Below are positions 23,325-30,429 of a stretch of DNA of 32,538 nucleotides, piece after piece. The translations under genes were made by a program, and so were the position numbers. The notes under the pieces are model-generated. The model was not told the DNA's origin and made no database searches. It worked only from the letters and a program-made list of their open reading frames with translations. Position 1 is the stretch's first letter. Each line of letters starts with the position of its first letter. The stretch comes from Planctomycetota bacterium (lineage in GTDB: Bacteria > Planctomycetota > Planctomycetia > Pirellulales > Pirellulaceae), in contig CAUJKA010000206.1 in assembly GCA_963204965.1 (NCBI GenBank), positions 1-32,538 of the forward strand, written 5' to 3'.

Positions 23325-24281
23325 ATGGAGCCCATGATGTCTCACGGTCCTCATATGCGCCCCCGGTGCGCAAACACCAACCCAGTCGATGGCAAAGTCG
23401 TTTGGGCGCCAGTCAAGTCGCTGTGGTATTTGTCGATGATTGTCGTTGCGTTGGTTGCTGGTACTTCGACTTGGTCGTGGCAAACCTCATTAGTCGCTTG
23501 CCTGTTAACGATGTTCACATTGTGCTGCGGACACTCGATAGGCTTTCACCGACTGATCATTCATCGAAGTTTTGAATGCCCTTGCTGGCTCGAATATCTG
23601 CTAGTGACGATTGGGACGTTGGTAGGCATGGGTGGACCCACGAAAATGCTCTACATGCATGACATCCGCGATTGGTCCCAGCGTCATCCCAAATGTCATG
23701 CCTTCTTCATTCATCAAAGCGGCTTTCTCAAGGACTGGTGGTGGAATTTGAACTGTGATATACGACTAGATTCGCCGCCTGAATTTGTAGGTGATAGTCG
23801 TATCAGCCAATCGGCGTACTATCGATTCTTGGATCGCACCTGGTTACTGCTACAGATTCCGTTTGCGTTGGCTCTGTACTTTGTCGGAGGTTGGCCGCTG
23901 GTGGTTTGGGGCGGCGCAGTTCGCGTGGCTATGTCGTTAACAGGACACTGGTTCGTGGGTTACTTGGCTCACAACGTTGGCCCTAGAACTTGGTATTTAG
24001 AAGGGCATGCGGTACAAGGCTACAACGTGCCTGGATTTGGATTGTTGAGCATGGGTGAGGCTTGGCACAACAACCATCATGCCTTTCCCGAGTCGGCGAA
24101 GTTTGGACTTGAGCGAGGTCAGAATGATCCCGGATGGTGGTTTATCTGCGCGCTGGAGCGTCTTGGTTTAGCCTGGAATCTCAAGCAACCTCAGGATCTG
24201 CCTGAACGAAGCGAATTGAAAAGGATTGAACCAGCGAAGAAAGAGATACATCCGTTTGCTCAATCGCAAGCTACGAAGTAA
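23325..24281 (+). CDS. Membrane fatty-acid desaturase (acyl-CoA/acyl-lipid desaturase type)
   Basis: 318 residues. Inserts a double bond into a fatty acyl chain using a di-iron centre and external electrons. Histidine box 1 is GFHRLIIHRSF (H75, H80) and box 3 is EAWHNNHHAFP (H248, H251, H252), both classical. Box 2, normally HxxHH, reads YMHDIRDWSQRHPKCH (H112, H121, H125), which is atypical; H70, H208 and H216 may supply ligands. Hydrophobic segments at about 35-68, 91-106 and 173-206 fit the four-helix membrane core. The start is uncertain among 23325, 23334, 23337 and 23349: GGAG at 23327-23330 would suit the ATG at 23337 best. The 3' end overlaps the convergent RNase III gene by 11 bp. 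A flavin/[2Fe-2S] reductase gene nearby could be its donor. Confidence 0.82.
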   Translation: MEPMMSHGPHMRPRCANTNPVDGKVVWAPVKSLWYLSMIVVALVAGTSTWSWQTSLVACLLTMFTLCCGHSIGFHRLIIHRSFECPCWLEYLLVTIGTLVGMGGPTKMLYMHDIRDWSQRHPKCHAFFIHQSGFLKDWWWNLNCDIRLDSPPEFVGDSRISQSAYYRFLDRTWLLLQIPFALALYFVGGWPLVVWGGAVRVAMSLTGHWFVGYLAHNVGPRTWYLEGHAVQGYNVPGFGLLSMGEAWHNNHHAFPESAKFGLERGQNDPGWWFICALERLGLAWNLKQPQDLPERSELKRIEPAKKEIHPFAQSQATK

Positions 24282-25008
24282 ACGGCTCGGTGTACGGAGG
24301 TGTGCGATCTTCAAGTTCCGCGATGGCATTTCCAGCGGCTCGTTGTTCGGCGTCTTTTTTAGTACGTCCCCAAGCCGGCGCAAACCTTCGCTTCTTGATC
24401 TCTGCGGCAATCTGAAATAGTTTGCTATGGTCAGGCCCCGATTCGGCCAACAATCGATAGATAGGCGCCGAGCCATGATCTCGCTGTGAAATCTGCTGAA
24501 GGGCCGATTTGTAGTTGCCGATCGAATGCCCATCTACGGCCGAACGAAGTTCATCGGCAATCGTGCGTTGGATAAAGTCTTTGGCTCGTTCGAGTCCGCC
24601 ATCTAAGTAAATGGCCGCAATCAGTGCTTCGTAAACGTCGGAGAGAAGGCTCTTCGGAACGCCAGTACCTTGAGTCAAGCCGCGACCGAGAATCAAGCAC
24701 TCTTCAAGTCGTAGTTCGTGGCTGACCCGGGCACAGACTCGCCGGCTAACAACGGCCGATTTGATTTGAGTCAATTCGCCTTCCAGGTATTCGGCATGCG
24801 TTTGGAATAACCACTCGCAGATGCAAAAACCAAGGATGGCGTCACCGAGAAATTCCAGTCGTTCGTTGGATGCCAAGCGATTGGCCGCGCCGGAAGCGTG
24901 AGTCAACGCGGATCGCAACAGAGTGATATCGCGGAATCGATAAGAGATACGTTCTTGACATAGTTCCAGACGAACTTCGTCCGAAACCTCTACAGGCAGC
25001 TCGCACAT
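24271..25008 (-). CDS. rnc: Ribonuclease III
   Basis: 245 residues. Double-strand-specific endoribonuclease for rRNA and mRNA processing. The RNase III signature NERLEFLGDAILG (48-60) holds E49 and metal ligand D56. The second catalytic block SDVYEALIAAIYLDGG has D124 and E127. A C-terminal double-stranded-RNA-binding domain begins near NYKSALQQISQRDHGSAPIYRLL (about 164-186) and ends KKDAEQRAAGNAIAEL. All catalytic residues are present, so it should be active. The final 11 bp overlap the 3' end of the desaturase gene on the other strand. Confidence 0.95.
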   Translation of the reverse strand: MCELPVEVSDEVRLELCQERISYRFRDITLLRSALTHASGAANRLASNERLEFLGDAILGFCICEWLFQTHAEYLEGELTQIKSAVVSRRVCARVSHELRLEECLILGRGLTQGTGVPKSLLSDVYEALIAAIYLDGGLERAKDFIQRTIADELRSAVDGHSIGNYKSALQQISQRDHGSAPIYRLLAESGPDHSKLFQIAAEIKKRRFAPAWGRTKKDAEQRAAGNAIAELEDRTPPYTEPFTS

Positions 25009-25070
25009 GACAATTGACCATGAGGCTTGGGAGGATTATGACGCTGCCAAAAACTATCAAAGAGCCTCAT

Positions 25071-25103
25071 GCGTTAGCGAGCGGGCAATCCACTCGCTGG
25101 CGC
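25071..25103. repeat. Imperfect palindromic intergenic element
   Basis: AGCGAGCGG (25076-25084) pairs with CCACTCGCT (25090-25098) with one mismatch, and the outer GCG/CGC pair extends the stem. It is followed by the small hairpin GGGC-TCAC-GCCC near 25142. A different sequence family from the repeats at 7181 and 9416. It lies between the diverging rnc and reductase genes. Confidence 0.55.
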
Positions 25104-25276
25104 TTAAAGCTTTGGACGATAGTGTTCAGGGCAACGACAGTGGGCTCACGCCCTACTACTAAGGGGTGAGGTTACTCAGAGGTCGATGCCTTGTCAACGT
25201 CCCGTCCCTACATTGGAACAAATTGCCCAAGCGCCAAGGTTGCGCATGGCGTATCATCGGATTTGCTCGCATCATC

Positions 25277-26545
25277 ATGTTGCAAAACTTGGCAGTCTAT
25301 TTCATTGCTTTTGGTCTAATCAGCCTGTCGCTGGGCCAATTCTTCGTGTCTGGACTGTCGCTGCGACGCATGCTTCGGCGGCACAAGACAATTCGCAAAA
25401 ATCAGCTTGATCGCCTGCGTAGCGCCACTCAAGTAGCTCGCCTGAATTCCCAACTTTCAGCCTCATCCGACGCTTCAAGGCATTGGCGAGCCATGGAAGT
25501 ATTGCGAGTTGTCGAAGAATCGAACGACGCCAAGAGCTTTTATTTGGCCGACCCGAACCAACAGTCCTTGCCACTGTTCCATCCAGGCCAGTTCCTGATG
25601 ATCCGACCAGCGCTGGCTGGCAAGTACCAAGCGACTCGGTGTTATTCGCTTTCCGTGGCACCCAACACCAAGCTTTGGCGAATTACAGTCAAGAAGCAGG
25701 CTACGGATCAACCACTGCGAGCCGATCGCAAGACAGGCGGTTTGAGTAGTTGGATGCATGAGAACATTCAAGACGGAGACTGTCTGTTGGTTGGTGGTCC
25801 GAGTGGTCACTTCTATCTCGCGCCTGAGATACAAGCCCCCATCGTGCTACTTGCGGCAGGAGTTGGCATCACTCCGATGGCCAGCATGTTACAGTACTCG
25901 TCGCACTTCACACCGCGCCGGCCGGTAACGCTTTACTATCAGGCTAAGGATCAGCACCACTGGCCCTTGGGCGCCGAGGTCCACGGCTATTGCAAGTTAG
26001 TCGATACCTGCAAGGTGATCAGTTACCTTAGCCGAACTTCGGACGCTGACTTGAAGCAGTTAGCTCAAGAGCACGCCGGTACATTTCGCAAAGGCAAGTT
26101 CTCCGCGCTGGACATCGCTTCGGAGAGCAACAACCCGCAAGCTCACTACTACATGTGCGGTCCAGAGGATTGGATGGCTGCGATTCGCGAACAGCTCGCC
26201 GCCAGCGGAGTGCCGGCTGATCAGATTCACTGGGAGTCTTTTGGAAGTGCCACCGCGCAGATTCCAACCGATGGCTCGACCTGCGAACAGAGTTTCAATG
26301 TTCAATTCGCTCGCAGTGGAGTTGCTTCGGCTACGACCAGTTCAGACCAAAGCCTTTGGGAGTTGGCACAGGCCAATGATGTTCCAATTCCAAGTGGTTG
26401 TCTAAGCGGAGTCTGCGGGTCTTGCAAAGTCAAACTACTGCAAGGGGCAATCAAGTACGACAGAACCATTTCCGCCAGCCTAGCTGAAAATGAATGCTTG
26501 ACTTGCGTGGCTCGGCCTACCAGCGATGTTGTTCTAGAGGCCTAG
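25277..26545 (+). CDS. Membrane-anchored FAD/NAD(P)H and [2Fe-2S] reductase
   Basis: 422 residues. Electron-transfer protein passing electrons from NAD(P)H through flavin to a plant-type [2Fe-2S] centre. One membrane helix (about 4-28, LAVYFIAFGLISLSLGQFF) is followed by a basic linker. The FAD domain has RCYSLSV (121-127, the RxYS motif). The nucleotide domain has IVLLAAGVGITPMASML and HYYMCGPEDWM. The C-terminal ferredoxin domain has C375-x4-C380-x2-C383, with the fourth ligand C410 in ECLTCVARP. The domain order matches HCP reductase and the reductases of desaturases and hydroxylases (FNR-ferredoxin fusions). I chose the ATG at 25277 because it begins the membrane helix; the frame is open 37 codons further upstream. 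It could feed the desaturase at 23325-24281; this is inference from proximity. Confidence 0.85.
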   Translation: MLQNLAVYFIAFGLISLSLGQFFVSGLSLRRMLRRHKTIRKNQLDRLRSATQVARLNSQLSASSDASRHWRAMEVLRVVEESNDAKSFYLADPNQQSLPLFHPGQFLMIRPALAGKYQATRCYSLSVAPNTKLWRITVKKQATDQPLRADRKTGGLSSWMHENIQDGDCLLVGGPSGHFYLAPEIQAPIVLLAAGVGITPMASMLQYSSHFTPRRPVTLYYQAKDQHHWPLGAEVHGYCKLVDTCKVISYLSRTSDADLKQLAQEHAGTFRKGKFSALDIASESNNPQAHYYMCGPEDWMAAIREQLAASGVPADQIHWESFGSATAQIPTDGSTCEQSFNVQFARSGVASATTSSDQSLWELAQANDVPIPSGCLSGVCGSCKVKLLQGAIKYDRTISASLAENECLTCVARPTSDVVLEA

Positions 26546-26656
26546 TTGTGCTCTACGAGCACATGGGATGCGTTGGCGCGACGCCGGCATTGGCAAAAAC
26601 GGTTCAATCAGCTATTTCGGGCGAGACTCCCGTGCACCGGAGCTCTTTCCGGACGG

Positions 26657-27757
26657 CTAGCAACCTGCGGTTGTCGAACACGTTGGGCAAGTGTCGTTGA
26701 TCCGATCAATCAACTGACGAAAACGGGCTAAGTTCTTGCGGTTGAAGTGCAGTTTCAGTCTTGGTAGATCAACCAGTTCTGGTTCGTTGCGTTCTTCGGC
26801 TAAGGCTTCGACAAGTTCGATCTTGCCGCTCACCAAGATATCGGCGAAGTCTGTATTGAGTGCATCAAGTTGTTCGTCGGTGATCGACTTGCAAATTCTC
26901 AGCACTAAATGATCGCCAACGTAGCGCATGCTGTGATAGACGCGATAAAACTTAAGCGTCTCTTCCACGGCGACATCAACGCTATCGGTAATCATGAAAA
27001 GCTTATCATCGTGAGGGCTGATCAAGGCGTCGGCCTTCAACGTCTTTTGAACGAACTCGCCAAAGTGTTGCCAGAAATCGCCTCCGGGTGCATCCAGCAA
27101 AATGACAGGTAGCATTGTTTGCTTGCCCGTCTGAAGCAAAGTGAGCACTTCAAGAGTTTCGTCCAGCGTGCCAAAGCCTCCGGGCAGGCTTGTTACTGCG
27201 CTGCACTCTTTAACGAACATCAGTTTTCGAGTGAAGAAGTACTTCATCGTAACCAACTTGGGATCGCCTTCGATGACAGGATTGGCGCTCTGTTCGAAGG
27301 GCAAGTGAATGTTCAATCCCATCGACAGCTCTTTACCCGCGCCAACGTGACCAGCTTCCATAATGCCGTGGCCAGCACCGGTGATTGTCATCCATCCATG
27401 TCCGGCCATGGCTTTGGAATACGCGACTGCTTGTTGGTAGCTCGGGTGTTCCGTGGGCGTCCTTGCTGATCCAAAAACGGTTACCTTGCGTCGTCGTCGA
27501 TAGGGTTGAAACACACGGAAAGCGTAACGCAGTTCGCTGAGCGTTTTGCTTAGTATCTTGAGGTCGCCACGCGAAGTGCCGTCAGTTTCCATCCGTTCAA
27601 TCGTTCGACGCATCTGAGCAAAGATATCGCTCTTGGGCTGAATCGGCTGATCTATTTCAGCAGGATCGTCGGCTGGTTGCGGACGCTCTTTAACATCCTC
27701 ACCAACAGCTTCGGGAAACAGGTCAAAATACTCAATCTCAGGTTGTGATTCAGGCAT
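26657..27757 (-). CDS. LOG-family (TIGR00730) Rossmann-fold protein
   Basis: 366 residues. Members of this family cleave nucleoside 5'-monophosphates (phosphoribohydrolases, LOG-like) and were long mis-named lysine decarboxylases. The signature PGGFGTLDETLEVL (192-205) is complete, and the N-terminal nucleotide-binding region VTVFGSARTP (about 92-101) and TGAGHGIMEAGHVGAG are clear. It is longer than plain LOG enzymes, with an acidic N-terminal stretch (about 1-50) and a C-terminal part ending in a Cys-rich tail CPTCSTTAGC. The frame opens 6 codons earlier; I prefer the ATG at 27757. It follows dus and ribBA on the same strand, possibly as one transcript. Confidence 0.85.
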   Translation of the reverse strand: MPESQPEIEYFDLFPEAVGEDVKERPQPADDPAEIDQPIQPKSDIFAQMRRTIERMETDGTSRGDLKILSKTLSELRYAFRVFQPYRRRRKVTVFGSARTPTEHPSYQQAVAYSKAMAGHGWMTITGAGHGIMEAGHVGAGKELSMGLNIHLPFEQSANPVIEGDPKLVTMKYFFTRKLMFVKECSAVTSLPGGFGTLDETLEVLTLLQTGKQTMLPVILLDAPGGDFWQHFGEFVQKTLKADALISPHDDKLFMITDSVDVAVEETLKFYRVYHSMRYVGDHLVLRICKSITDEQLDALNTDFADILVSGKIELVEALAEERNEPELVDLPRLKLHFNRKNLARFRQLIDRINDTCPTCSTTAGC

Positions 27758-27867
27758 GAAAACTCTTTCGACCAAGTGGGCTCATTGGCCACAATGCGGG
27801 CTTTGCTTTGGTTGTACGATCAAAAAGGTGTAGCGAGTTCATCGATCCTCGCGAAGACTTCGCATTA

Positions 27868-28965
27868 TCAAGCTCGTGGAAAGTCTCGTTCTACGACTTG
27901 GTAGAAATCTTCGGGCGTTTCGACGTGAGCGACATTGCTGCGGAAAAATCGAGCTCCCGGCATTCCCTGAGCGTAGCAGCAAGCATACTTGCGCATGAGG
28001 TGCGTGCCTTTGGTAATACCGAATCGAGCGATGACAAGTTCGTAGTGACGCAGCAAACACTGACGCTGCTCGTCAAGCGATGGATCAGGCGGTATCGGCT
28101 CGCCGCGAATCGCAGCCGTGGCTTGTGAAAACAACCATGGGCGGCCCAATGCGGCTCGAGCGATCATCACTCCATCAACACTGTAGTGTTTGAACGCGTA
28201 GACAACCTTCTCGACGCTATCGATATCGCCGTTTCCAATAAGCGGAATGTTCTTGAGGTGCTGCTTGATCGCTGCAATCTGACTCCAATCAGCACTGCCG
28301 CGGAAGTAGTCCTCTGCGAATCTTCCATGAACGGTTAGCGCGGCAGCACCAGCCTCTTCCACGATTCTAGCCACCTCCGCAGGATTACCACACTCTCGTG
28401 TACACCCTAGCCGGATCTTCGCAGTTACAGGAGTCGGCGAACAGGCTTTGACCATTTGCGAGATAATCGCATGCATCCGCATAGGATCGCGAAGCAAGTA
28501 CGAACCTGAGTGCGCTTTTTCTGTGACCTGCTTTACAGGACAACCGAAGTTGATATCTACCACGCTGACTTGATACTCTTCGACCAATCGGCGGCCGACT
28601 TTGGCCATGACTTCAGGATCATTGTCCCAGATTTGAACCGCCAATGGCCGCGGCTCTTCTCGCACACCCCAAAGTCGATCGGGATGCTCGGCTTCGTGTT
28701 CATCCAGCCACGCAAATCCGCGAGCGTTGACCATTTCGGTCGCTTGCAAGCCAACGCCACCGTAATCTCGAACGATTTGTCGATAGGCAAAGTTGGTGTA
28801 ACCGGCCATCGGTGCTTGAAAAAGCGGCGGATCTACCACCATGGGACCGATCTTCAGCGGTTTCACATTGAGCTTAGTATCCGCATCCGCCGCAACGTTT
28901 GTGCTTTCGCTCCACTGCTCGGGCGATGCGTTCGGGCGAATTGTGAGTGTCGAGCGATGGACCAT
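27868..28965 (-). CDS. dusB: tRNA-dihydrouridine synthase (DusB-like)
   Basis: 365 residues. FMN enzyme that reduces uridine to dihydrouridine in tRNA. The TIM-barrel start FQAPMAGYTNFAYRQIVR (49-66), the active-site block VDINFGCPVKQVTEK with catalytic Cys142, TAKIRLG, TVHGRF and the phosphate-binding GNGDI and GVMIARAALGRPWLF all fit. DusB is suggested by the overall pattern rather than DusA or DusC. About the first 40 residues are extra and poorly conserved-looking, so the true start may be later; no ribosome site settles it. It lies 93 bp after ribBA and 110 bp before the LOG-family gene on the same strand. Confidence 0.9.
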   Translation of the reverse strand: MVHRSTLTIRPNASPEQWSESTNVAADADTKLNVKPLKIGPMVVDPPLFQAPMAGYTNFAYRQIVRDYGGVGLQATEMVNARGFAWLDEHEAEHPDRLWGVREEPRPLAVQIWDNDPEVMAKVGRRLVEEYQVSVVDINFGCPVKQVTEKAHSGSYLLRDPMRMHAIISQMVKACSPTPVTAKIRLGCTRECGNPAEVARIVEEAGAAALTVHGRFAEDYFRGSADWSQIAAIKQHLKNIPLIGNGDIDSVEKVVYAFKHYSVDGVMIARAALGRPWLFSQATAAIRGEPIPPDPSLDEQRQCLLRHYELVIARFGITKGTHLMRKYACCYAQGMPGARFFRSNVAHVETPEDFYQVVERDFPRA

Positions 28966-29058
28966 GATTCGAGCTTAGGCGATTCGTTCTGGATCTTGGT
29001 TAAGTTGGAAAGGAATTGTTGCAGTCCGATGGCGTCGTTTACGGAAAGCGAGTTGAGC

Positions 29059-30282
29059 CTATTGAGGATTGCCAGTGACTGGGATGCGATGGCCCATCTT
29101 ATCTCGCTTGGCTTCTAGGTAAGCCAGATTGTGAGGATTGGGTTCACTTAGGATAGGAACTTGATCGACGACCTTCAGATCAAACCCGCGGAGATTAAAG
29201 GCCTCGGTCTTCTTCGGGTTGTTGGTGAGAAGTCTTATTTCGGTCAGCCCTAGATCCTTTAGGATTTGTATACCGACTCCATAATCTCGCATGTCGGCTT
29301 TGAAGCCCAGCGCATGATTGGCTTCGACTGTATCCATGCCTTGTTCTTGAAGCGCGTAAGCACGGATCTTTTGCGCTAAGCCGATGCCACGACCTTCTTG
29401 AGGCAAATACACCAAGACGCCTCGACCCTCGGCTGAAATCATCTGTAGAGCTTGATGCAGTTGATCGCCGCAATCACAGCGAAGTGACTCGATCAAGTCA
29501 CCGGTAAAGCAACTGCTGTGCATCCGAACTAGTGGCGCTTGACCAGGAGCGGTTAAGTCACCCATGAAGATCGCGATGGGCTCTTGGGTCTCAAACTGAA
29601 CTTCGTATACAGCGATCTGGAAGTTGCCTAAACGTGAAGGAAGATTCGCTTGAGCTGCCCGAGTTACTAACTTCTCGTTGACTCGACGATGCGCGATCAA
29701 CTGCTCGATCGTAATGATCTCCAATCCGTACTGATCAGCCATCTCCAGAAGCGAGTCTCGTGTAGCACGATCGCCCGAGCTATCCAAAATCTCAGTTAGT
29801 ACGCCTGCGGGCAACAGTCCAGCCATGCGAGGCAAGTCGACGGCCGCTTCGGTATGTCCGGCACGTCGAAGCACTCCGCCCTCGCGGGCAAGCAACGGAT
29901 AAACGTGACCGGGACGAACAAAGTCCTTCGGCGACGAATTTGGATCGGCCATGCGTCGAATGGTTTCTGCGCGTTCCTGGGCTGTGATTCCCGTTTTGCA
30001 ACCAGCATGGTCCAGCGGAGTCATGAAGGCGGTTCGAAGCGGAGCATCATTGCTGTCGACGACGGGGCGGAGTTGCAATCGATCGCAAGTTGAAGGCAGC
30101 ACTGGGCAACAAAGTTGTCCACGACCGCTGAGCATAAAGTTAATAGTCTCGGCCGTCACTAACTCCGCCGCGCAGATAAAGTCGCCTTCGTTTTCGCGAT
30201 CTTCGGCATCCAACACAATGACCACCTCGCCACGGCGAATCGCATCGACTGCCGCTTGGACGGTGCTGAAATCTCTAGTCAT
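29059..30282 (-). CDS. ribBA: Bifunctional riboflavin enzyme RibBA (DHBP synthase / GTP cyclohydrolase II)
   Basis: 407 residues. The N-terminal half forms 3,4-dihydroxy-2-butanone 4-phosphate from ribulose 5-phosphate; the C-terminal half opens GTP, so the protein supplies both branches of riboflavin synthesis. DHBP synthase motifs: DAEDRENEGDF (25-35) and RPGHVYPLLAREGGVLRRAGHTEAAVDL (123-150). GTP cyclohydrolase II motifs: zinc cysteines C258, C269 and C271 in HSSCFTGDLIESLRCDC, EGRGIGL and LLTNNPKK. All key residues appear intact in both halves. I see no FMN riboswitch before it: the 148-bp gap to the RND gene is too short for the usual RFN element. Confidence 0.95.
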   Translation of the reverse strand: MTRDFSTVQAAVDAIRRGEVVIVLDAEDRENEGDFICAAELVTAETINFMLSGRGQLCCPVLPSTCDRLQLRPVVDSNDAPLRTAFMTPLDHAGCKTGITAQERAETIRRMADPNSSPKDFVRPGHVYPLLAREGGVLRRAGHTEAAVDLPRMAGLLPAGVLTEILDSSGDRATRDSLLEMADQYGLEIITIEQLIAHRRVNEKLVTRAAQANLPSRLGNFQIAVYEVQFETQEPIAIFMGDLTAPGQAPLVRMHSSCFTGDLIESLRCDCGDQLHQALQMISAEGRGVLVYLPQEGRGIGLAQKIRAYALQEQGMDTVEANHALGFKADMRDYGVGIQILKDLGLTEIRLLTNNPKKTEAFNLRGFDLKVVDQVPILSEPNPHNLAYLEAKRDKMGHRIPVTGNPQ

Positions 30283-30328
30283 TTTGGTTCCCTGGATGCT
30301 TGGGATATTCGAAACTTGGCGAGGGGCC

Positions 30329-30347
30329 TGTCGTGCAGGCTACGACA
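30329..30347. repeat. Short hairpin in the ribBA/RND gap
   Basis: TGTCGT (30329-30334) pairs with ACGACA (30342-30347) around a 7-nt loop. Probably another of the small intergenic hairpins scattered in this genome; no T run. Confidence 0.4.
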
Positions 30348-30379
30348 ACCCATTGTAACTGCCGGGTAAGTGTTTCCGT

Positions 30380-30399
30380 AAGCCGAGAATTCCCGGCTT
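30380..30399. terminator. Palindrome after the RND gene, possible transcript end
   Basis: AAGCCGAGAATTCCCGGCTT, a 20-bp palindrome with one mismatch, 31 bp beyond the RND stop codon on the minus strand. No T run follows on the minus strand, so terminator function is uncertain. Confidence 0.4.
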
Positions 30400-30429
30400 T
30401 GTGTCTCCAATGGTTGTCAAGTTGCCAAA

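Noticed and set aside
23162..23575. 137-codon plus-strand frame before and overlapping the desaturase
   Set aside because: It overlaps the desaturase in another frame, has no ribosome site and no family resemblance.
30283..30429. Possible FMN riboswitch before ribBA
   Set aside because: The gap is too short and I see none of the conserved RFN-element blocks.
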